Counted from the first letter of the stretch, positions 23,071 through 32,206 are shown. The stretch is 64,000 nt of DNA from Rhodobacterales bacterium RIFCSPHIGHO2_02_FULL_62_130 (GCA_001828855.1 MHZT01000015.1:24577-88576), one strand, 5' to 3'. A program made the numbers and translations. The notes: generated from the letters alone by a model not told the origin.

Positions 23071-24060
23071 ATGCGGGCGCTGTTATGGGGTATTCTGGCG
23101 ATTGCGGGCCTGTGGTCGGGCTATTGGTGGGTTGGATCGACAACGGTAGAAAAAAGCGCGGTCGATTGGTTTGCCGCCCAGAACGCCCAAGGTCTGCAGG
23201 CCAGCCATGACGGCATCGGCGTGCAGGGCTTTCCCAACCGCTTTGATCTTACGGTCACTGCGCCGAACCTGTCCGATCCGGCGCGAGGTCTGGGCTGGAC
23301 AGCGCCCTTCGTGCAGATTTTTGCTATGACGTGGAAGCCGTGGCACCTGATCGCCGCCCTGCCGAACACGCAGACGGTTACTGTTGCGGATCAGACCGTT
23401 ACCATCACATCCGCCCATATGCTCACCAGCCTTCTGCTGCATCCCGGCACCGGATTGGCGCTGAACGAAACCCGGATTGAGGCGGCAGAGATCGGGTTTG
23501 ACTCGTCAAAGGGCTGGTCTGTGACAGCGGCCCAGATCAATGCCTCAACCCTGCAAGACGCAACGCGGGCCGACACGCACCGGCTGGGGCTGGCGGTGAA
23601 AGCGGTGATGCTGGGGGCGGATTTGGCCGAAACCGCCGCCACGGCAGACTTGCCCGCGCAGATCGATCTGATCCATCTTGACGCATATGCCCGCCTGACC
23701 GCGCCGATTGACCGCTTCGCCAGCCAAACCAATCCAAGCCTTGCCGCGCTGGATCTGGCCGATGTCCGGCTGAACTGGGGCGCGCTGAAACTGACGGCGA
23801 AGGGCGCGCTGGTGGCCGACGGGTCCGGCTTTGCACAAGGCGAGATCGCCCTTCACATCGAAGGCTTCCGCCGCATTCCGCCGCTTCTGGTCGCCTTGAA
23901 TCTTGTCAAACCAGAGCTTGCCCCAACCCTTACCCATGCGCTTGAGGTGCTGGCCGAAGGCGCGGCGGATGCCGAGGTTCTGGACATCACCCTGAAATGC
24001 GCGGATGGCCAGATGAGCCTTGGTCCCGTGCCATTGGGGGCCGCACCACAGTTCAACTAG
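23071..24060 (+). CDS. DUF2125 protein (membrane-anchored)
   Basis: 329 residues from the ATG at 23071, chosen because GGAAAGGG lies 5 nt upstream; the ATG at 23050 would add 7 residues. An N-terminal hydrophobic helix (RALLWGILAIAGLWSGYWWV) serves as signal or anchor. The body, VEKSAVDWFAAQNAQGLQAS followed by GFPNRFDLTVTAPNLSDP, matches DUF2125, an alphaproteobacterial family with AsmA-like beta-rich repeats. The function is not known; periplasm-facing location is inferred. Its stop codon overlaps that of the convergent extensin-like gene. Confidence 0.88.
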   Translation: MRALLWGILAIAGLWSGYWWVGSTTVEKSAVDWFAAQNAQGLQASHDGIGVQGFPNRFDLTVTAPNLSDPARGLGWTAPFVQIFAMTWKPWHLIAALPNTQTVTVADQTVTITSAHMLTSLLLHPGTGLALNETRIEAAEIGFDSSKGWSVTAAQINASTLQDATRADTHRLGLAVKAVMLGADLAETAATADLPAQIDLIHLDAYARLTAPIDRFASQTNPSLAALDLADVRLNWGALKLTAKGALVADGSGFAQGEIALHIEGFRRIPPLLVALNLVKPELAPTLTHALEVLAEGAADAEVLDITLKCADGQMSLGPVPLGAAPQFN

Positions 24061-24893
24061 CGGCAGTAAGACCCGTTGCGATGGTGCGCGGTGTCAAAAT
24101 GCAGATGGTCCTCGTGATAGCCATCCGATCCGGGGCCAAGCGTGGTGCCAAAAATCCCGCAAGCGCCCTTATGTGCCTTGCGGATCTGCTTGTTATAGTC
24201 GCGGGCGACAGACCATTCCTTGCCATCAGAAAAGATGAACCCTGCAATATCAATGGCTTTGCCGCGCCCATGCTCGCTGACCTTGTTGCCTTTGACATTG
24301 TTTCGGGGGCGGCAAATATAATGCGCCGCAATCCGCAATTCGACGACCTCCCTCCCACCAAAGGCTGGCCGCATCGCCTGCTCGACCCATGTTTTCAGCG
24401 CAATCGCCGTCTCGCAATCAATCGTGGCCGGTTGCGACAGCCGGATGCCGGAAATCGAGGTAACGCGCACCGGTTCTGACACGCCACAGCCCTGCACCTT
24501 GGAACTGATCTGTGCCAGATTTTCGCCCTTGATTGCCGGATCGCCGCAAACCGCTCCGGTTTGCGCTGTCTTTTCACGCTTGGGCTTTTTCTGCGTCGGG
24601 GTGGCGGCGATTTCCGCGACGGGAGCTTGCGACTGCAGCCCCTCGGGGCGTGCGCGGGGCCGCAAGACAGCCACTTGCGCTACCGCATCGGGTTTGACAA
24701 TGGCAGGTGCCAAAAGCTCGGGCGGGCGCGGACGCGGTCGGATCAGCACGGGGGCAGCGGGATCAACCACGACGGCAACAGCGGTCCCGACCAAGGGGCG
24801 CGGCATGGGCCGGATCGAGGTTTGTGGCGCATCTGCCTGCAGCGGCCCGGTTCCCAGCGCCAAGACCAGCGCAAGGAAACCCAACCCGCGCAA
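24057..24893 (-). CDS. Extensin-like C-terminal domain protein (exported)
   Basis: 278 residues if the TTG at 24893 is the start; it lies 3 nt after the stop of the prephenate dehydrogenase gene, with GGAAGGGCG upstream. That start gives a clean signal peptide (LRGLGFLALVLALGTGPLQA). ATG starts in this frame lie far inside the dehydrogenase gene and are unlikely. A Pro/Arg-rich low-complexity part (~25-110) precedes the extensin-like domain (PF06904): CGDPAIKG, GCGVSEPVRV, DCETAIALKTW, then SEHGRGKAIDIAGF and EDHLHFD, with His/Asp residues like those of metal-dependent peptidoglycan peptidases. A cell-wall role is plausible. Confidence 0.85.
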   Translation of the reverse strand: MRGLGFLALVLALGTGPLQADAPQTSIRPMPRPLVGTAVAVVVDPAAPVLIRPRPRPPELLAPAIVKPDAVAQVAVLRPRARPEGLQSQAPVAEIAATPTQKKPKREKTAQTGAVCGDPAIKGENLAQISSKVQGCGVSEPVRVTSISGIRLSQPATIDCETAIALKTWVEQAMRPAFGGREVVELRIAAHYICRPRNNVKGNKVSEHGRGKAIDIAGFIFSDGKEWSVARDYNKQIRKAHKGACGIFGTTLGPGSDGYHEDHLHFDTAHHRNGSYCR

Positions 24894-24897
24894 AGGC

Positions 24898-25836
24898 TTA
24901 CGCCCTTCCGTCAGGTTTGGCAGCCGCAGGGGCGCGCCCGAAATCGGGGGCCGAGGTGTCTTGCCCCGCCTCGATGATCCCGCGCCGAATGGCCCGTGTG
25001 CGGGTGAAATAATCATGCAACAGCGCACCATCCCCCATACGGATGGCGCGTTGCAGCACGAACAATTCCTCGGCAAAGCGGCCCAGAACGTCCAGAACGG
25101 CATCTTTGTTGGTCAGGAAGACATCTCGCCACATCGTCGGATCAGAGGCGGCAATACGGGTGAAATCCCGAAACCCCGAGGCCGAATATTCGATCACTTC
25201 CGAATTCGACACCTGCGCCAGATGGTCGGCCACACCCACCATGGTATAGGCAATCAGGTGCGGCGTATGGCTGACCACCGCCACCACCTGATCGTGATGC
25301 GCGGCGTCCATGGTGTTGACCTTGGCCTGCATGCCTTCAAGCAATTGCTGCAATCTGGCAACCGCAACGGGATCGGCATCCGAAGCAGGCGTCAACAGCC
25401 ACCACTTGTTGACAAACAGCGTGGCAAAGCCCGAACGCGGGCCGGAATATTCGGTGCCGGCCATCGGATGACCGGGAATAAAGTGAATACCTTCAGGCAT
25501 GTGCGGAGCAACGGCCGCGATAACCGCCTGTTTGACCGACCCGACATCCGTGACTGTGGCCCCCTCGGCCAGATGCGGCCCGATCTCGGCGGCAATCTCG
25601 GCCATAGCGCCCACAGGAACCGCCAGAACCACCAGATCGGCGCCCGCAACCGCCTCGGCAGCCGTGGCAAAGACCTGATCGCAAATCCCGATCTCCAACG
25701 CGGTCGCACGGGTTTCGGCCGATTTGGCATGGCCCACGATCTCGCCCGCCAAGCCCTTGGCCCGCATCGCATGCGCCATCGACGAGGCGATCAGCCCCAG
25801 ACCGATCAGCGCGACACGGTTATAGACTTGGGTCAT
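24898..25836 (-). CDS. tyrC: Prephenate/arogenate dehydrogenase
   Basis: 312 residues from the ATG at 25836. It oxidatively decarboxylates prephenate or arogenate on the way to tyrosine, using NAD(P). The dinucleotide fold is [14 protein letters not shown], and the family stretches [14 protein letters not shown] and [14 protein letters not shown] are intact. Its start overlaps the hisC stop by 4 nt (ATGA), so both are coupled. The pairing with HisC, whose relatives also transaminate aromatic 2-oxo acids, fits an aromatic amino acid role. Gene symbol is by family resemblance (tyrA/tyrC). Confidence 0.92.
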   Translation of the reverse strand: MTQVYNRVALIGLGLIASSMAHAMRAKGLAGEIVGHAKSAETRATALEIGICDQVFATAAEAVAGADLVVLAVPVGAMAEIAAEIGPHLAEGATVTDVGSVKQAVIAAVAPHMPEGIHFIPGHPMAGTEYSGPRSGFATLFVNKWWLLTPASDADPVAVARLQQLLEGMQAKVNTMDAAHHDQVVAVVSHTPHLIAYTMVGVADHLAQVSNSEVIEYSASGFRDFTRIAASDPTMWRDVFLTNKDAVLDVLGRFAEELFVLQRAIRMGDGALLHDYFTRTRAIRRGIIEAGQDTSAPDFGRAPAAAKPDGRA

Positions 25837-26918
25837 TTCACACCCTTGAACTGCGCGATAGCATGGGCCACGCGGCGGCAGGATGCCTCGTCGCCTATGG
25901 TGATCCGCAAGCACTGGGGCAGTTTGTAACTTGCCACCCGTCGCACGATCAGCCCTTGGCCCTGCAAGAACAGATCGCAGGCCTCGGCCTCTTCTGCCGA
26001 TGCAAAGCGGGCAAGGATGAAATTGGCCAAAGACGTATCGGACGGGATTCCCAATTCGGCCAAGGCCTGTGCCAGCCAGTGCCGCATCCTTGCGTTATCG
26101 GCGCGGCAACGCGTGACGAAATCCTGATCCCGCACCGCCGCCTCGGCTGCTTCAAGCTGCGTGTTCGACAGGTTGAACGGCCCCCGAATACGGTTCAGCA
26201 CATCGATGATATGCTTTGGCCCATAGCCCCAGCCGATCCGCAGCCCGCCCAGACCGTAGATTTTCGAGAAGGTCCGCGTCATCACCACATTCTCGCGCGA
26301 CTCGATCAGCGCAAGACCGGCATCGAAGCCCTCGACAAATTCGGCATAGGCCCCGTCCAGCACCAGAATGGCCTGAGGCGGAAGGCCCGCCGCCAGACGC
26401 TCTACCTCGGCCGCGGAAATCATCGTGCCGGTGGGGTTGTTCGGATTGGCAATAAACACCAGCTTGGTGCGCCGGTTGCAGGCCTTCAGGATCGCATCCA
26501 CATCCGTGGTACGCTCGCGCTCGGCCACCTCGACCGGCGTGGCCCCCACCGCCAGCGCCGAAATGCGATACATCAGGAAGCCGTGTTCGGTGAACACCAC
26601 CTCGTCCTTTGGCCCCGCATAGGCTTGGCAGAGAAAGGTGATTATCTCATCCGAGCCGACGCCACAAATCACGCGGCCCGCGTCCAGCCCATGCACTTCG
26701 GCAATCGCAGTGCGAAGGCTGGCGTGATCGGTCGAAGGATAGCGGTGCAACTGATGCACCGAGCGGGCAAAAGCATCCTTGGCCTTATCCGAAGGCCCGA
26801 ACGGATTCTCGTTCGACGACAGTTTCACGATATTCGACACGCCTGCCACCGAGGCCTTGCCGCCCTCATACAAGGCGATGTCCAGAATACCGGGCTGCGG
26901 GCGGATTACGTCATTCAT
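25833..26918 (-). CDS. hisC: Histidinol-phosphate aminotransferase
   Basis: 361 residues from the ATG at 26918, preceded by GGGGAA; a TTG four codons earlier is less likely. PLP-dependent class II-type aminotransferase that converts imidazole acetol phosphate to histidinol phosphate. The PLP lysine is in [16 protein letters not shown] (Lys219); ANPNNPTGT and DGAYAEF contribute the Asn, Asp and Tyr contacts. Its position directly ahead of prephenate dehydrogenase suggests it may also, or mainly, transaminate prephenate or phenylpyruvate-type acids. Confidence 0.93.
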   Translation of the reverse strand: MNDVIRPQPGILDIALYEGGKASVAGVSNIVKLSSNENPFGPSDKAKDAFARSVHQLHRYPSTDHASLRTAIAEVHGLDAGRVICGVGSDEIITFLCQAYAGPKDEVVFTEHGFLMYRISALAVGATPVEVAERERTTDVDAILKACNRRTKLVFIANPNNPTGTMISAAEVERLAAGLPPQAILVLDGAYAEFVEGFDAGLALIESRENVVMTRTFSKIYGLGGLRIGWGYGPKHIIDVLNRIRGPFNLSNTQLEAAEAAVRDQDFVTRCRADNARMRHWLAQALAELGIPSDTSLANFILARFASAEEAEACDLFLQGQGLIVRRVASYKLPQCLRITIGDEASCRRVAHAIAQFKGVK

Positions 26919-27010
26919 CGGATTCCCCAAACTACAGGCGGGGTTTTAGCGGCGGGGGCGCGCCATTGCCAGCGGCAACTTGTCCCGCCCCCCTGCCGCA
27001 TCAGTGTCAG

Positions 27011-27069
27011 GAAAATTTTTCGAACGAAAAATTTTCGCGCGGCGAAGAATTTTCGTCCGAAAATTCTTC
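27011..27069. repeat. Twin AT-rich palindromes
   Basis: Two perfect 12-bp palindromic hairpins in tandem: GAAAATTTTTCG-AA-CGAAAAATTTTC (27011-27036) and GAAGAATTTTCG-TC-CGAAAATTCTTC (27044-27069). They begin 5 bp beyond the homospermidine synthase stop and are strikingly AT-rich for this genome. Likely a transcript-end structure; no classical U-tract follows. Confidence 0.75.
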
Positions 27070-27073
27070 TTGA

Positions 27074-28486
27074 TCAGACCGCGAGGAAGTTGGTGAATTG
27101 CCACGGGTCTGCATCGCGATCCTCGGCAAAGCTGTTGATGCGCTGCTGGATCGGCGTCCAGTCGGTGTAATGCGCCTCGATGCTGCCCAGATAGGGGCGC
27201 TGCACCTGAAGGCAGCGGGCGTGGTCCATCTCGTCGGCTTCGACAAAGCCTGCGCGGGGGTTTTCGGCGGCCCAGACCATCGCGGCCAGCACCGCCGATG
27301 TCACCTGCATCCCCGTCGCGTTCTGATAGGGGGCCAGCGCGCGCGCCTCGTCGATCGACAGGCGCGAGCCGTACCACAGCGCGCCCTTGGCATGGCCGTA
27401 CAGGAACACGCCCAGATCATCGCCGCCCGAAACGATCTCGTCCACAGTCAGAATATGCTTCTTTTCCGGCACGATACCGGCGCCATTGATCTCGTGCAGC
27501 GACAGGATTGCGTCGTTGCAGGGGTGATAGGCATAGTGGCAGGTCGGGCGATAGACTGCGGTCTCGCCTTCCCAAACCGTGTAATAATCAGGGATCGACA
27601 GCGATTCATTATGGGTCACCACATAGCCGAATTGCGGCCCCGCGCCCGGACACCAAGACCGCACCCGCGTATCGGCACCGGGGCGGTCGATCCAGATCGC
27701 ATAGCCCGGGCCGTGGTCAAAAGCATGGCCGTGCGGGGGCAGTTTCTTCTCATGCGTTCCCCAGCCCAACTCGGCGGGCTGATAGCCTTCGGACAACAGC
27801 CCGTCCACCGACCAGGTATTCACGAATACGCCCACCGGCTTGGGATTGGCGGAAATCTGGGTATCACGTTCCGCCACGTGGACGCCCTTGACGCCAAGGG
27901 TCTGCATCAGCTTGGCCCAATCGGCCTGCGTCACCGGAACAGCCTCAACCCCCGTATCTGCGGCCAGCTTCAGCAGCGCCTCTTTCAGCAGCCACGACAC
28001 CATGCCCGGATTGGCCCCGCAGCAGGACACCGCCGTCGGCCCGCCGACAAACTGCTTGCCCAAGGCGCGCACTTTCTCGCGCAGCGGATAATTCGTGCGC
28101 TCGGCATTCGGCAAAGGCGATCCGAAATAGAAGCCCGGCCACGGCTCGACCACCGTGTCGATATATTGCACGCCCAGTTCCTGACACAGCAGCATCAACT
28201 CGATACTGTCCACATCCACCGACAGGTTCACGATAAACCCCTTGCCATCGGGGAACAGCCCGCGCAGCACCGCATCGAAATTATCCGGCGTCAGCGCCAC
28301 TTGCAGATGCTTGATGCCATGCTCTGCCAGAATATGCGCGAACTCGCCCGACGGCTCGATCACGGTGAACTGGTCGCGGTCAAAGGCGATATGGCGCTCG
28401 ATCAGCGGCAGGGTGCCGCGCCCGATCGAGCCGAAGCCGATCATCACCAAGGGTCCGTCGATGCGGGTGTGAACGGTATGGGTCAT
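27074..28486 (-). CDS. hss: Homospermidine synthase
   Basis: 470 residues, the usual size. The enzyme forms sym-homospermidine from putrescine (or putrescine plus spermidine) with NAD+, an abundant polyamine in alphaproteobacteria. The N-terminal Rossmann motif is MIGFGSIGRGTLPLIERH; DTVVEPWPGFYFG and CGANPGMVSWLLKEAL match the saccharopine-dehydrogenase-like fold. The C-terminal MVWAAENPRAGFVEADEMDH stretch is characteristic. It lies 8 bp after the YqhA-like gene in the same direction, so they may be co-transcribed. Confidence 0.95.
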   Translation of the reverse strand: MTHTVHTRIDGPLVMIGFGSIGRGTLPLIERHIAFDRDQFTVIEPSGEFAHILAEHGIKHLQVALTPDNFDAVLRGLFPDGKGFIVNLSVDVDSIELMLLCQELGVQYIDTVVEPWPGFYFGSPLPNAERTNYPLREKVRALGKQFVGGPTAVSCCGANPGMVSWLLKEALLKLAADTGVEAVPVTQADWAKLMQTLGVKGVHVAERDTQISANPKPVGVFVNTWSVDGLLSEGYQPAELGWGTHEKKLPPHGHAFDHGPGYAIWIDRPGADTRVRSWCPGAGPQFGYVVTHNESLSIPDYYTVWEGETAVYRPTCHYAYHPCNDAILSLHEINGAGIVPEKKHILTVDEIVSGGDDLGVFLYGHAKGALWYGSRLSIDEARALAPYQNATGMQVTSAVLAAMVWAAENPRAGFVEADEMDHARCLQVQRPYLGSIEAHYTDWTPIQQRINSFAEDRDADPWQFTNFLAV

Positions 28487-28493
28487 GCTATCC

Positions 28494-29030
28494 TCAATGC
28501 TTGTCGGTCTTGGCCGAAAGCCAGTCCATCAGTGCCAGCAACACGCCGGACACCACGAAAGTCAGATGGATGATCACCATCCATTGCAGGGTTTCCATCG
28601 TCACCGTGTAGGCCGACTGCGGTTTGCCCAAAGACATGAACACCTTCAACAGATGTATCCCCGAAATCGCCACGATCGAGGCGATCAGCTTCATCTTCAG
28701 CCCCGAGAAATCCACCTTGCCCATCCAGTCGGGCCGGTCCTCGCTGTCCTGAATGTCCAGCTTCGAGACGAAATTTTCGTATCCCGAGAACAGCACGATC
28801 AGCAAAAGATTGGCCGCAAGGCTCAGGTCGATCAGGGTCAGCACCGCCAGAATACCCTGATCCGCGGTCATGGTCAGGGTTTTCGGCACATAATAGGCCA
28901 GTTCCTTGACGAACAGCACCGCCATCATGGCAAGGCTGATGACCAGCCCCAGATACATCGGCGCCATCAGCCAGCGGCTGGCGAAAAGCCCCTGCTCGAA
29001 CTTGGTCTCAATCGTAGGTTTCTCAGACAT
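28494..29030 (-). CDS. YqhA-family membrane protein (UPF0114)
   Basis: 178 residues with about four transmembrane helices: ~20-42 (LMAPMYLGLVISLAMMAVLFV), ~60-82 (ILAVLTLIDLSLAANLLLIVLF), ~115-132 (LIASIVAISGIHLLKVF) and ~145-170 (WMVIIHLTFVVSGVLLALMDWL). The FEQGLFASRWLMAP opening is typical of UPF0114. The function of the family is unknown. Confidence 0.92.
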   Translation of the reverse strand: MSEKPTIETKFEQGLFASRWLMAPMYLGLVISLAMMAVLFVKELAYYVPKTLTMTADQGILAVLTLIDLSLAANLLLIVLFSGYENFVSKLDIQDSEDRPDWMGKVDFSGLKMKLIASIVAISGIHLLKVFMSLGKPQSAYTVTMETLQWMVIIHLTFVVSGVLLALMDWLSAKTDKH

Positions 29031-29044
29031 GAACGCCTCCGGGA

Positions 29045-29075
29045 TAAAACGAAAAGGCCCGCCAAAAGGCGGGCC
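29045..29075 (-). terminator. Rho-independent terminator after rpsD
   Basis: Minus-strand GGCCCGCC-TTTT-GGCGGGCC (29075-29056), a perfect 8-bp stem, followed by TTTTCGTTTT. It lies ~37 nt beyond the rpsD stop and separates rpsD from the YqhA-like gene. Confidence 0.92.
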
Positions 29076-29112
29076 CCCATCTTCTGATACCCGTCTGCCG
29101 ATAGGGGCAGGA

Positions 29113-29733
29113 TCAGTTCTTTGCGTAGTATTCGACGACCAGGTTCGGTTCCATGACGACCGGATAGGGAACGTCGGACAGGCCCGGCGTGCGGACGAAT
29201 TTCACGGTCAGTTTCGAGTTGTCGACTTCCAGATAGTCCGGAACGTCACGCTCGGTCAGGGCAATCGCCTCGGCGATGATCGCCAGCTGACGCGACTTGT
29301 CACGCACAGCGATGATGTCGCCTTCCTTGACGCGATACGACGCGATGTTCACGCGCTGGCCGTTCACGGTGACGTGGCCGTGGTTCACGAACTGGCGTGC
29401 GGCGAAAACGGTCGGAACCAGCTTGGCGCGGTAGACAACCGCGTCCAGACGGCGCTCCAGCAGACCAACCAGCATCTCGCCGGTGTCGCCCTTGACGCGT
29501 TCTGCTTCGGTGAAGATCTTGCGGAACTGCTTTTCGGTCAGGTCACCATAGTAACCCTTCAGCTTTTGCTTGGCGCGCAGCTGGGTGCCGAAATCGGACA
29601 GTTTGTTCTTGCGACGCTGGCCGTGCTGGCCGGGGCCGTATTCACGCTTGTTCACCGGGGATTTCGGACGGCCCCAGATGTTTTCGCCCATGCGGCGGTC
29701 AATTTTATACTTGGCAGACGTGCGTTTGGTCAC
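29113..29733 (-). CDS. rpsD: 30S ribosomal protein S4
   Basis: 206 residues from the GTG at 29733, with AAGGAG 7 nt upstream. S4 nucleates assembly of the 30S body by binding 16S rRNA. The N-terminal part has [18 protein letters not shown], and the S4 RNA-binding domain has [34 protein letters not shown]. The gene stands alone here, outside the alpha operon, as usual in Rhodobacterales. It has its own promoter and structured leader upstream. Confidence 0.98.
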   Translation of the reverse strand: MTKRTSAKYKIDRRMGENIWGRPKSPVNKREYGPGQHGQRRKNKLSDFGTQLRAKQKLKGYYGDLTEKQFRKIFTEAERVKGDTGEMLVGLLERRLDAVVYRAKLVPTVFAARQFVNHGHVTVNGQRVNIASYRVKEGDIIAVRDKSRQLAIIAEAIALTERDVPDYLEVDNSKLTVKFVRTPGLSDVPYPVVMEPNLVVEYYAKN

Positions 29734-29823
29734 GGCTGATCTCCTTCTTGCGTTACGAAGGGCGTTGTCCTCTAACCCGAAGGTTCGACAGGGTTCTTCT
29801 TGCGAAGTCCACCAACACCAATG

Positions 29824-29847
29824 AAAAGCCCCGGATTTTCACCCGGG
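29824..29847 (-). terminator. Terminator-like hairpin in the rpsD leader
   Basis: Minus strand CCCGG (plus-strand CCGGG at 29843-29847), an 8-nt loop, CCGGG (29834-29830), then GCTTTT. It lies only a few nt downstream of the predicted start point of the promoter at 29858-29885 and ~90 nt before rpsD. It could be an attenuator, or the end of transcripts coming from the Hint gene. Confidence 0.5.
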
Positions 29848-29857
29848 ACTTGGGGGC

Positions 29858-29885
29858 CTTATACAGACCGAACCGCCCGAGTCAA
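29858..29885 (-). promoter_or_regulatory. Strong sigma-70-type promoter for rpsD
   Basis: Minus-strand TTGACT (29885-29880), 16-nt spacer, TATAAG (29863-29858). Both boxes match consensus at five of six positions, unusually strong for this GC-rich genome. Transcription would start near 29851. Confidence 0.75.
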
Positions 29886-29916
29886 CAGCCCTTCCCCCTT
29901 TCCGAAATCCTCTCTG

Positions 29917-29974
29917 CACAAATATCCTCGGGGGGAGGTCGCTTGCGACCGGGGGGCGGAAAGCCCCCCTTTTT
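29917..29974. repeat. Dispersed GC-rich repeat with double hairpin
   Basis: AATATCCTCGGGGGGAGG, then GGTCG-CTTG-CGACC (29937-29950), then GGGGGGC-GGAAA-GCCCCCC (29951-29969) followed by TTTTT. The whole has the look of the ATATCCTCGGGGG...CCCCCC intergenic repeats found in Rhodobacterales. It lies at the 3' end of the Hint gene; the T-run faces the plus strand. Confidence 0.6.
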
Positions 29975-29989
29975 CCACCAAAGCCAGCC

Positions 29990-31060
29990 CTAGGCCGCCA
30001 TATCATGCCGCAGGATCGCCGCTTCCGATCCCGAAAGGTTGCGCCGTGCATAATCGCCATAGCCATGCGGGTTCTGCGCGACGCCCGGCAAGATCGCCAG
30101 CAATCCCTCGCGCTGCACCGGATCTATGGTGTCCAGCGCGGTGTTTGACGGGTGGAAGCTTTCCGTCTCCAGCCCGTTCGCCCAGACGATATTGTGCTGT
30201 TCCAGCAGGATATGCACGTAAGTCACCTCGCACATCGCCTGATCCACCATGATCGAGCCGTCATTGACCAGATCTTCCGCAGCCACGAGAACTTCGGGCG
30301 TGTTGAACAGCGCAAGTGCTGACGCCCCCTTCACCAGCATCCTGTGTTGTGGCGAAACCAGCAAATCCGCATCCGGCCTGTCCGTTCCCAAAGCCCCCGC
30401 CCGAAACCGGATCGGGCGCAGATGCGGCATGGCATAAAGCCGCGCGCCCGACATCCGGCGATGGCCGCTCCACAAGACCGGTTGCGGGCCGTTGTCACGG
30501 GTCAGGATCAGATCGCCGGGACGCAGGCTCTGGATGGCCCGCGCCCCGTCCGGCGTCATCAGCCGTGTGTCGGGTGTAAAGCAGATCACCCCGCCGGCCG
30601 TGCGGGCGCCCGCCCCACTATGGGTGCGGTCGATCGCGGCCCGCACCACCCACAGATCCTGATCCACTGGCGGCAGATCGCCCACCACCATCAGCAGACG
30701 CGCGCCGGTATCCGGCACCGGAATGATGGTGACGGTAAAGCTCTGGTGGCCATCTGTGACGATAAAGCCCTGCTCGGCCAAATCCTCGGCAGGTTCTTCC
30801 GCGCTCGGGGGCGCAGCATTTCCTGCGACCGCCACACCGACCAAGCGGCGCACCATACGCGCCGCGCGTTTGCGAATATCCGTCGCGCCCTCGGCCCCTT
30901 CCAAAAGCAGAACCCCTTGCGGACCATCCACGCGCACCGCCGCACCGGTCCAGCGCCACGTTGCACCAACCGAGAGAAGATCCAAAGATGCGGCCTTGAG
31001 GCCGTCTACTTCTGTTTGTGACCAGGAGATGACGAACGTGCCCATTGAGCCCGTTTTCAT
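29990..31060 (-). CDS. Hint (hedgehog/intein)-domain protein
   Basis: 356 residues. The start at 31060 (MKTGSMGTFV) has an alternative ATG 5 codons later. Residues ~1-155 are of unknown type. The Hint domain (PF13403-like) begins at about 160 with VICFTPDTRLMTPDGARAIQSLRPGDLILTRDNG, where Cys could be the self-splicing nucleophile, and continues with PVLWSGHRR, LLVSPQHRML and the C-terminal VHILLEQHNIVWANGLETESFHP. Such stand-alone Hint proteins are common and multicopy in Rhodobacterales; whether they cleave themselves is unproven. No signal peptide or calcium-binding repeats are present. Confidence 0.85.
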   Translation of the reverse strand: MKTGSMGTFVISWSQTEVDGLKAASLDLLSVGATWRWTGAAVRVDGPQGVLLLEGAEGATDIRKRAARMVRRLVGVAVAGNAAPPSAEEPAEDLAEQGFIVTDGHQSFTVTIIPVPDTGARLLMVVGDLPPVDQDLWVVRAAIDRTHSGAGARTAGGVICFTPDTRLMTPDGARAIQSLRPGDLILTRDNGPQPVLWSGHRRMSGARLYAMPHLRPIRFRAGALGTDRPDADLLVSPQHRMLVKGASALALFNTPEVLVAAEDLVNDGSIMVDQAMCEVTYVHILLEQHNIVWANGLETESFHPSNTALDTIDPVQREGLLAILPGVAQNPHGYGDYARRNLSGSEAAILRHDMAA

Positions 31061-31160
31061 GCCTGTTTGCCTGCTCGTCTTTTTTTATTGTTCTTAAGTG
31101 TTATCAACAAGCCGCTGAATCGGCTATAGTTTTCGCGCAACACCCAACTGGTTTATTCGG

Positions 31161-32081
31161 CTAGAAGCGCAAGCTAAGGTTGAGAGCGCCCAGCACCTGC
31201 CCCTCGTCCTGCTCTTCGAATTCGGGCGAAAGATAGGTGACGCCATAAAATACGGTGGTCCGCTTGCCTTGCCAGTTCACACCGGCGCGCAGGCGGTCAC
31301 GCTGTTCCGACATCGTGACAGCCCCCCCCGCAGGCAGAAGCGCGCTATCAAAGACCCGTGCCGTATCGGCCCCCATCACCACAGAAAACCCTTGCGCCGG
31401 ATTGCCCTGCACGCCGCGATAGCGCAGACCCGTTGCGACATCCCGCAGCATCAGATCGCCGCGCCCGAATTGCCCGATCACCAGATCGCCGCCAACCCGC
31501 ACCAGCGATTCCATGCCGGTCCGCGCCTCGATAAAGGGGCGCACCCGCAGATTGTCGCCGAAATCAAAGCTGCGCCCAACCTCGGCCACCAAGCCGGGAT
31601 AAACCGCATCCCCGATCTGGTCATCCAGCACCTGCGGCTTTGGCAGCCCCAACAGATTGTGGATGTAAGATTGAAAACCACCAATTCCGGTTTGAGGTCC
31701 GGTGAAAACCAGATCGGCCCCAAGGCTTACCTCGGCCCCCTGCCATGCGAAATGGCTGTGCAAGCCAAAGCTAAGGGCGCCAGCATAGCGGCGATCTTGC
31801 AAGATCGGATCGGTCAGGCTGGCAGGGGCGATGGTATCTGCCCGCAGCCGGAATTCCAGAATCTCGCCGGGAGTGTTTGGCAATTCGCCCGACCACGAGG
31901 TTCCACGCACACGGCTGACCGTATAGGAACCGGTGCGCCAGCGGTCCCGACCATCGCCCAGCGCGTCATTGGTGAACAGCCGCCCCCAGCCAAGCGTGAC
32001 ACGCTGTTCGGCTGCCACCGGTGCAGCCAGAGCAAATACGAACGCGGTTGCCGCGAGCAGCGCCTTGATCATCGTCGTCAT
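31161..32081 (-). CDS. LpxR-like lipid A deacylase family outer-membrane protein
   Basis: 306 residues from the ATG at 32081; the ATG at 32072 is an alternative. The signal peptide ends APVAA|EQ. The mature part alternates polar and aromatic residues as in an outer-membrane beta barrel and ends in LNLSLRF, with the terminal Phe favoured by BAM. LpxR-like marks (PF09982) include TNDALGDGRDRWRTGSYTVS, GALSFGLHSHF, and GLVAEVGRSFDFGDNLRVRPFIEARTG. LpxR removes the 3'-acyloxyacyl chain of lipid A in Salmonella; activity here is inferred from family only. It is divergent from the amidohydrolase gene. Confidence 0.75.
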   Translation of the reverse strand: MTTMIKALLAATAFVFALAAPVAAEQRVTLGWGRLFTNDALGDGRDRWRTGSYTVSRVRGTSWSGELPNTPGEILEFRLRADTIAPASLTDPILQDRRYAGALSFGLHSHFAWQGAEVSLGADLVFTGPQTGIGGFQSYIHNLLGLPKPQVLDDQIGDAVYPGLVAEVGRSFDFGDNLRVRPFIEARTGMESLVRVGGDLVIGQFGRGDLMLRDVATGLRYRGVQGNPAQGFSVVMGADTARVFDSALLPAGGAVTMSEQRDRLRAGVNWQGKRTTVFYGVTYLSPEFEEQDEGQVLGALNLSLRF

Positions 32082-32206
32082 TCCCAAACTGGCACCCGGC
32101 CCAAGTTTTACCCTAGCTCACATCAACTTTGCAGGCCAGTGCCTTGACTCGAAAGCCAACTCCGCGATGCTGCCCCTGTTGCCCAAATGCAAAACCTGTG
32201 TCGCCG

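Noticed and set aside
27098..28573. A 491-codon plus-strand frame opposite homospermidine synthase
   Set aside because: The minus-strand gene is full length and conserved; the shadow has no family character.
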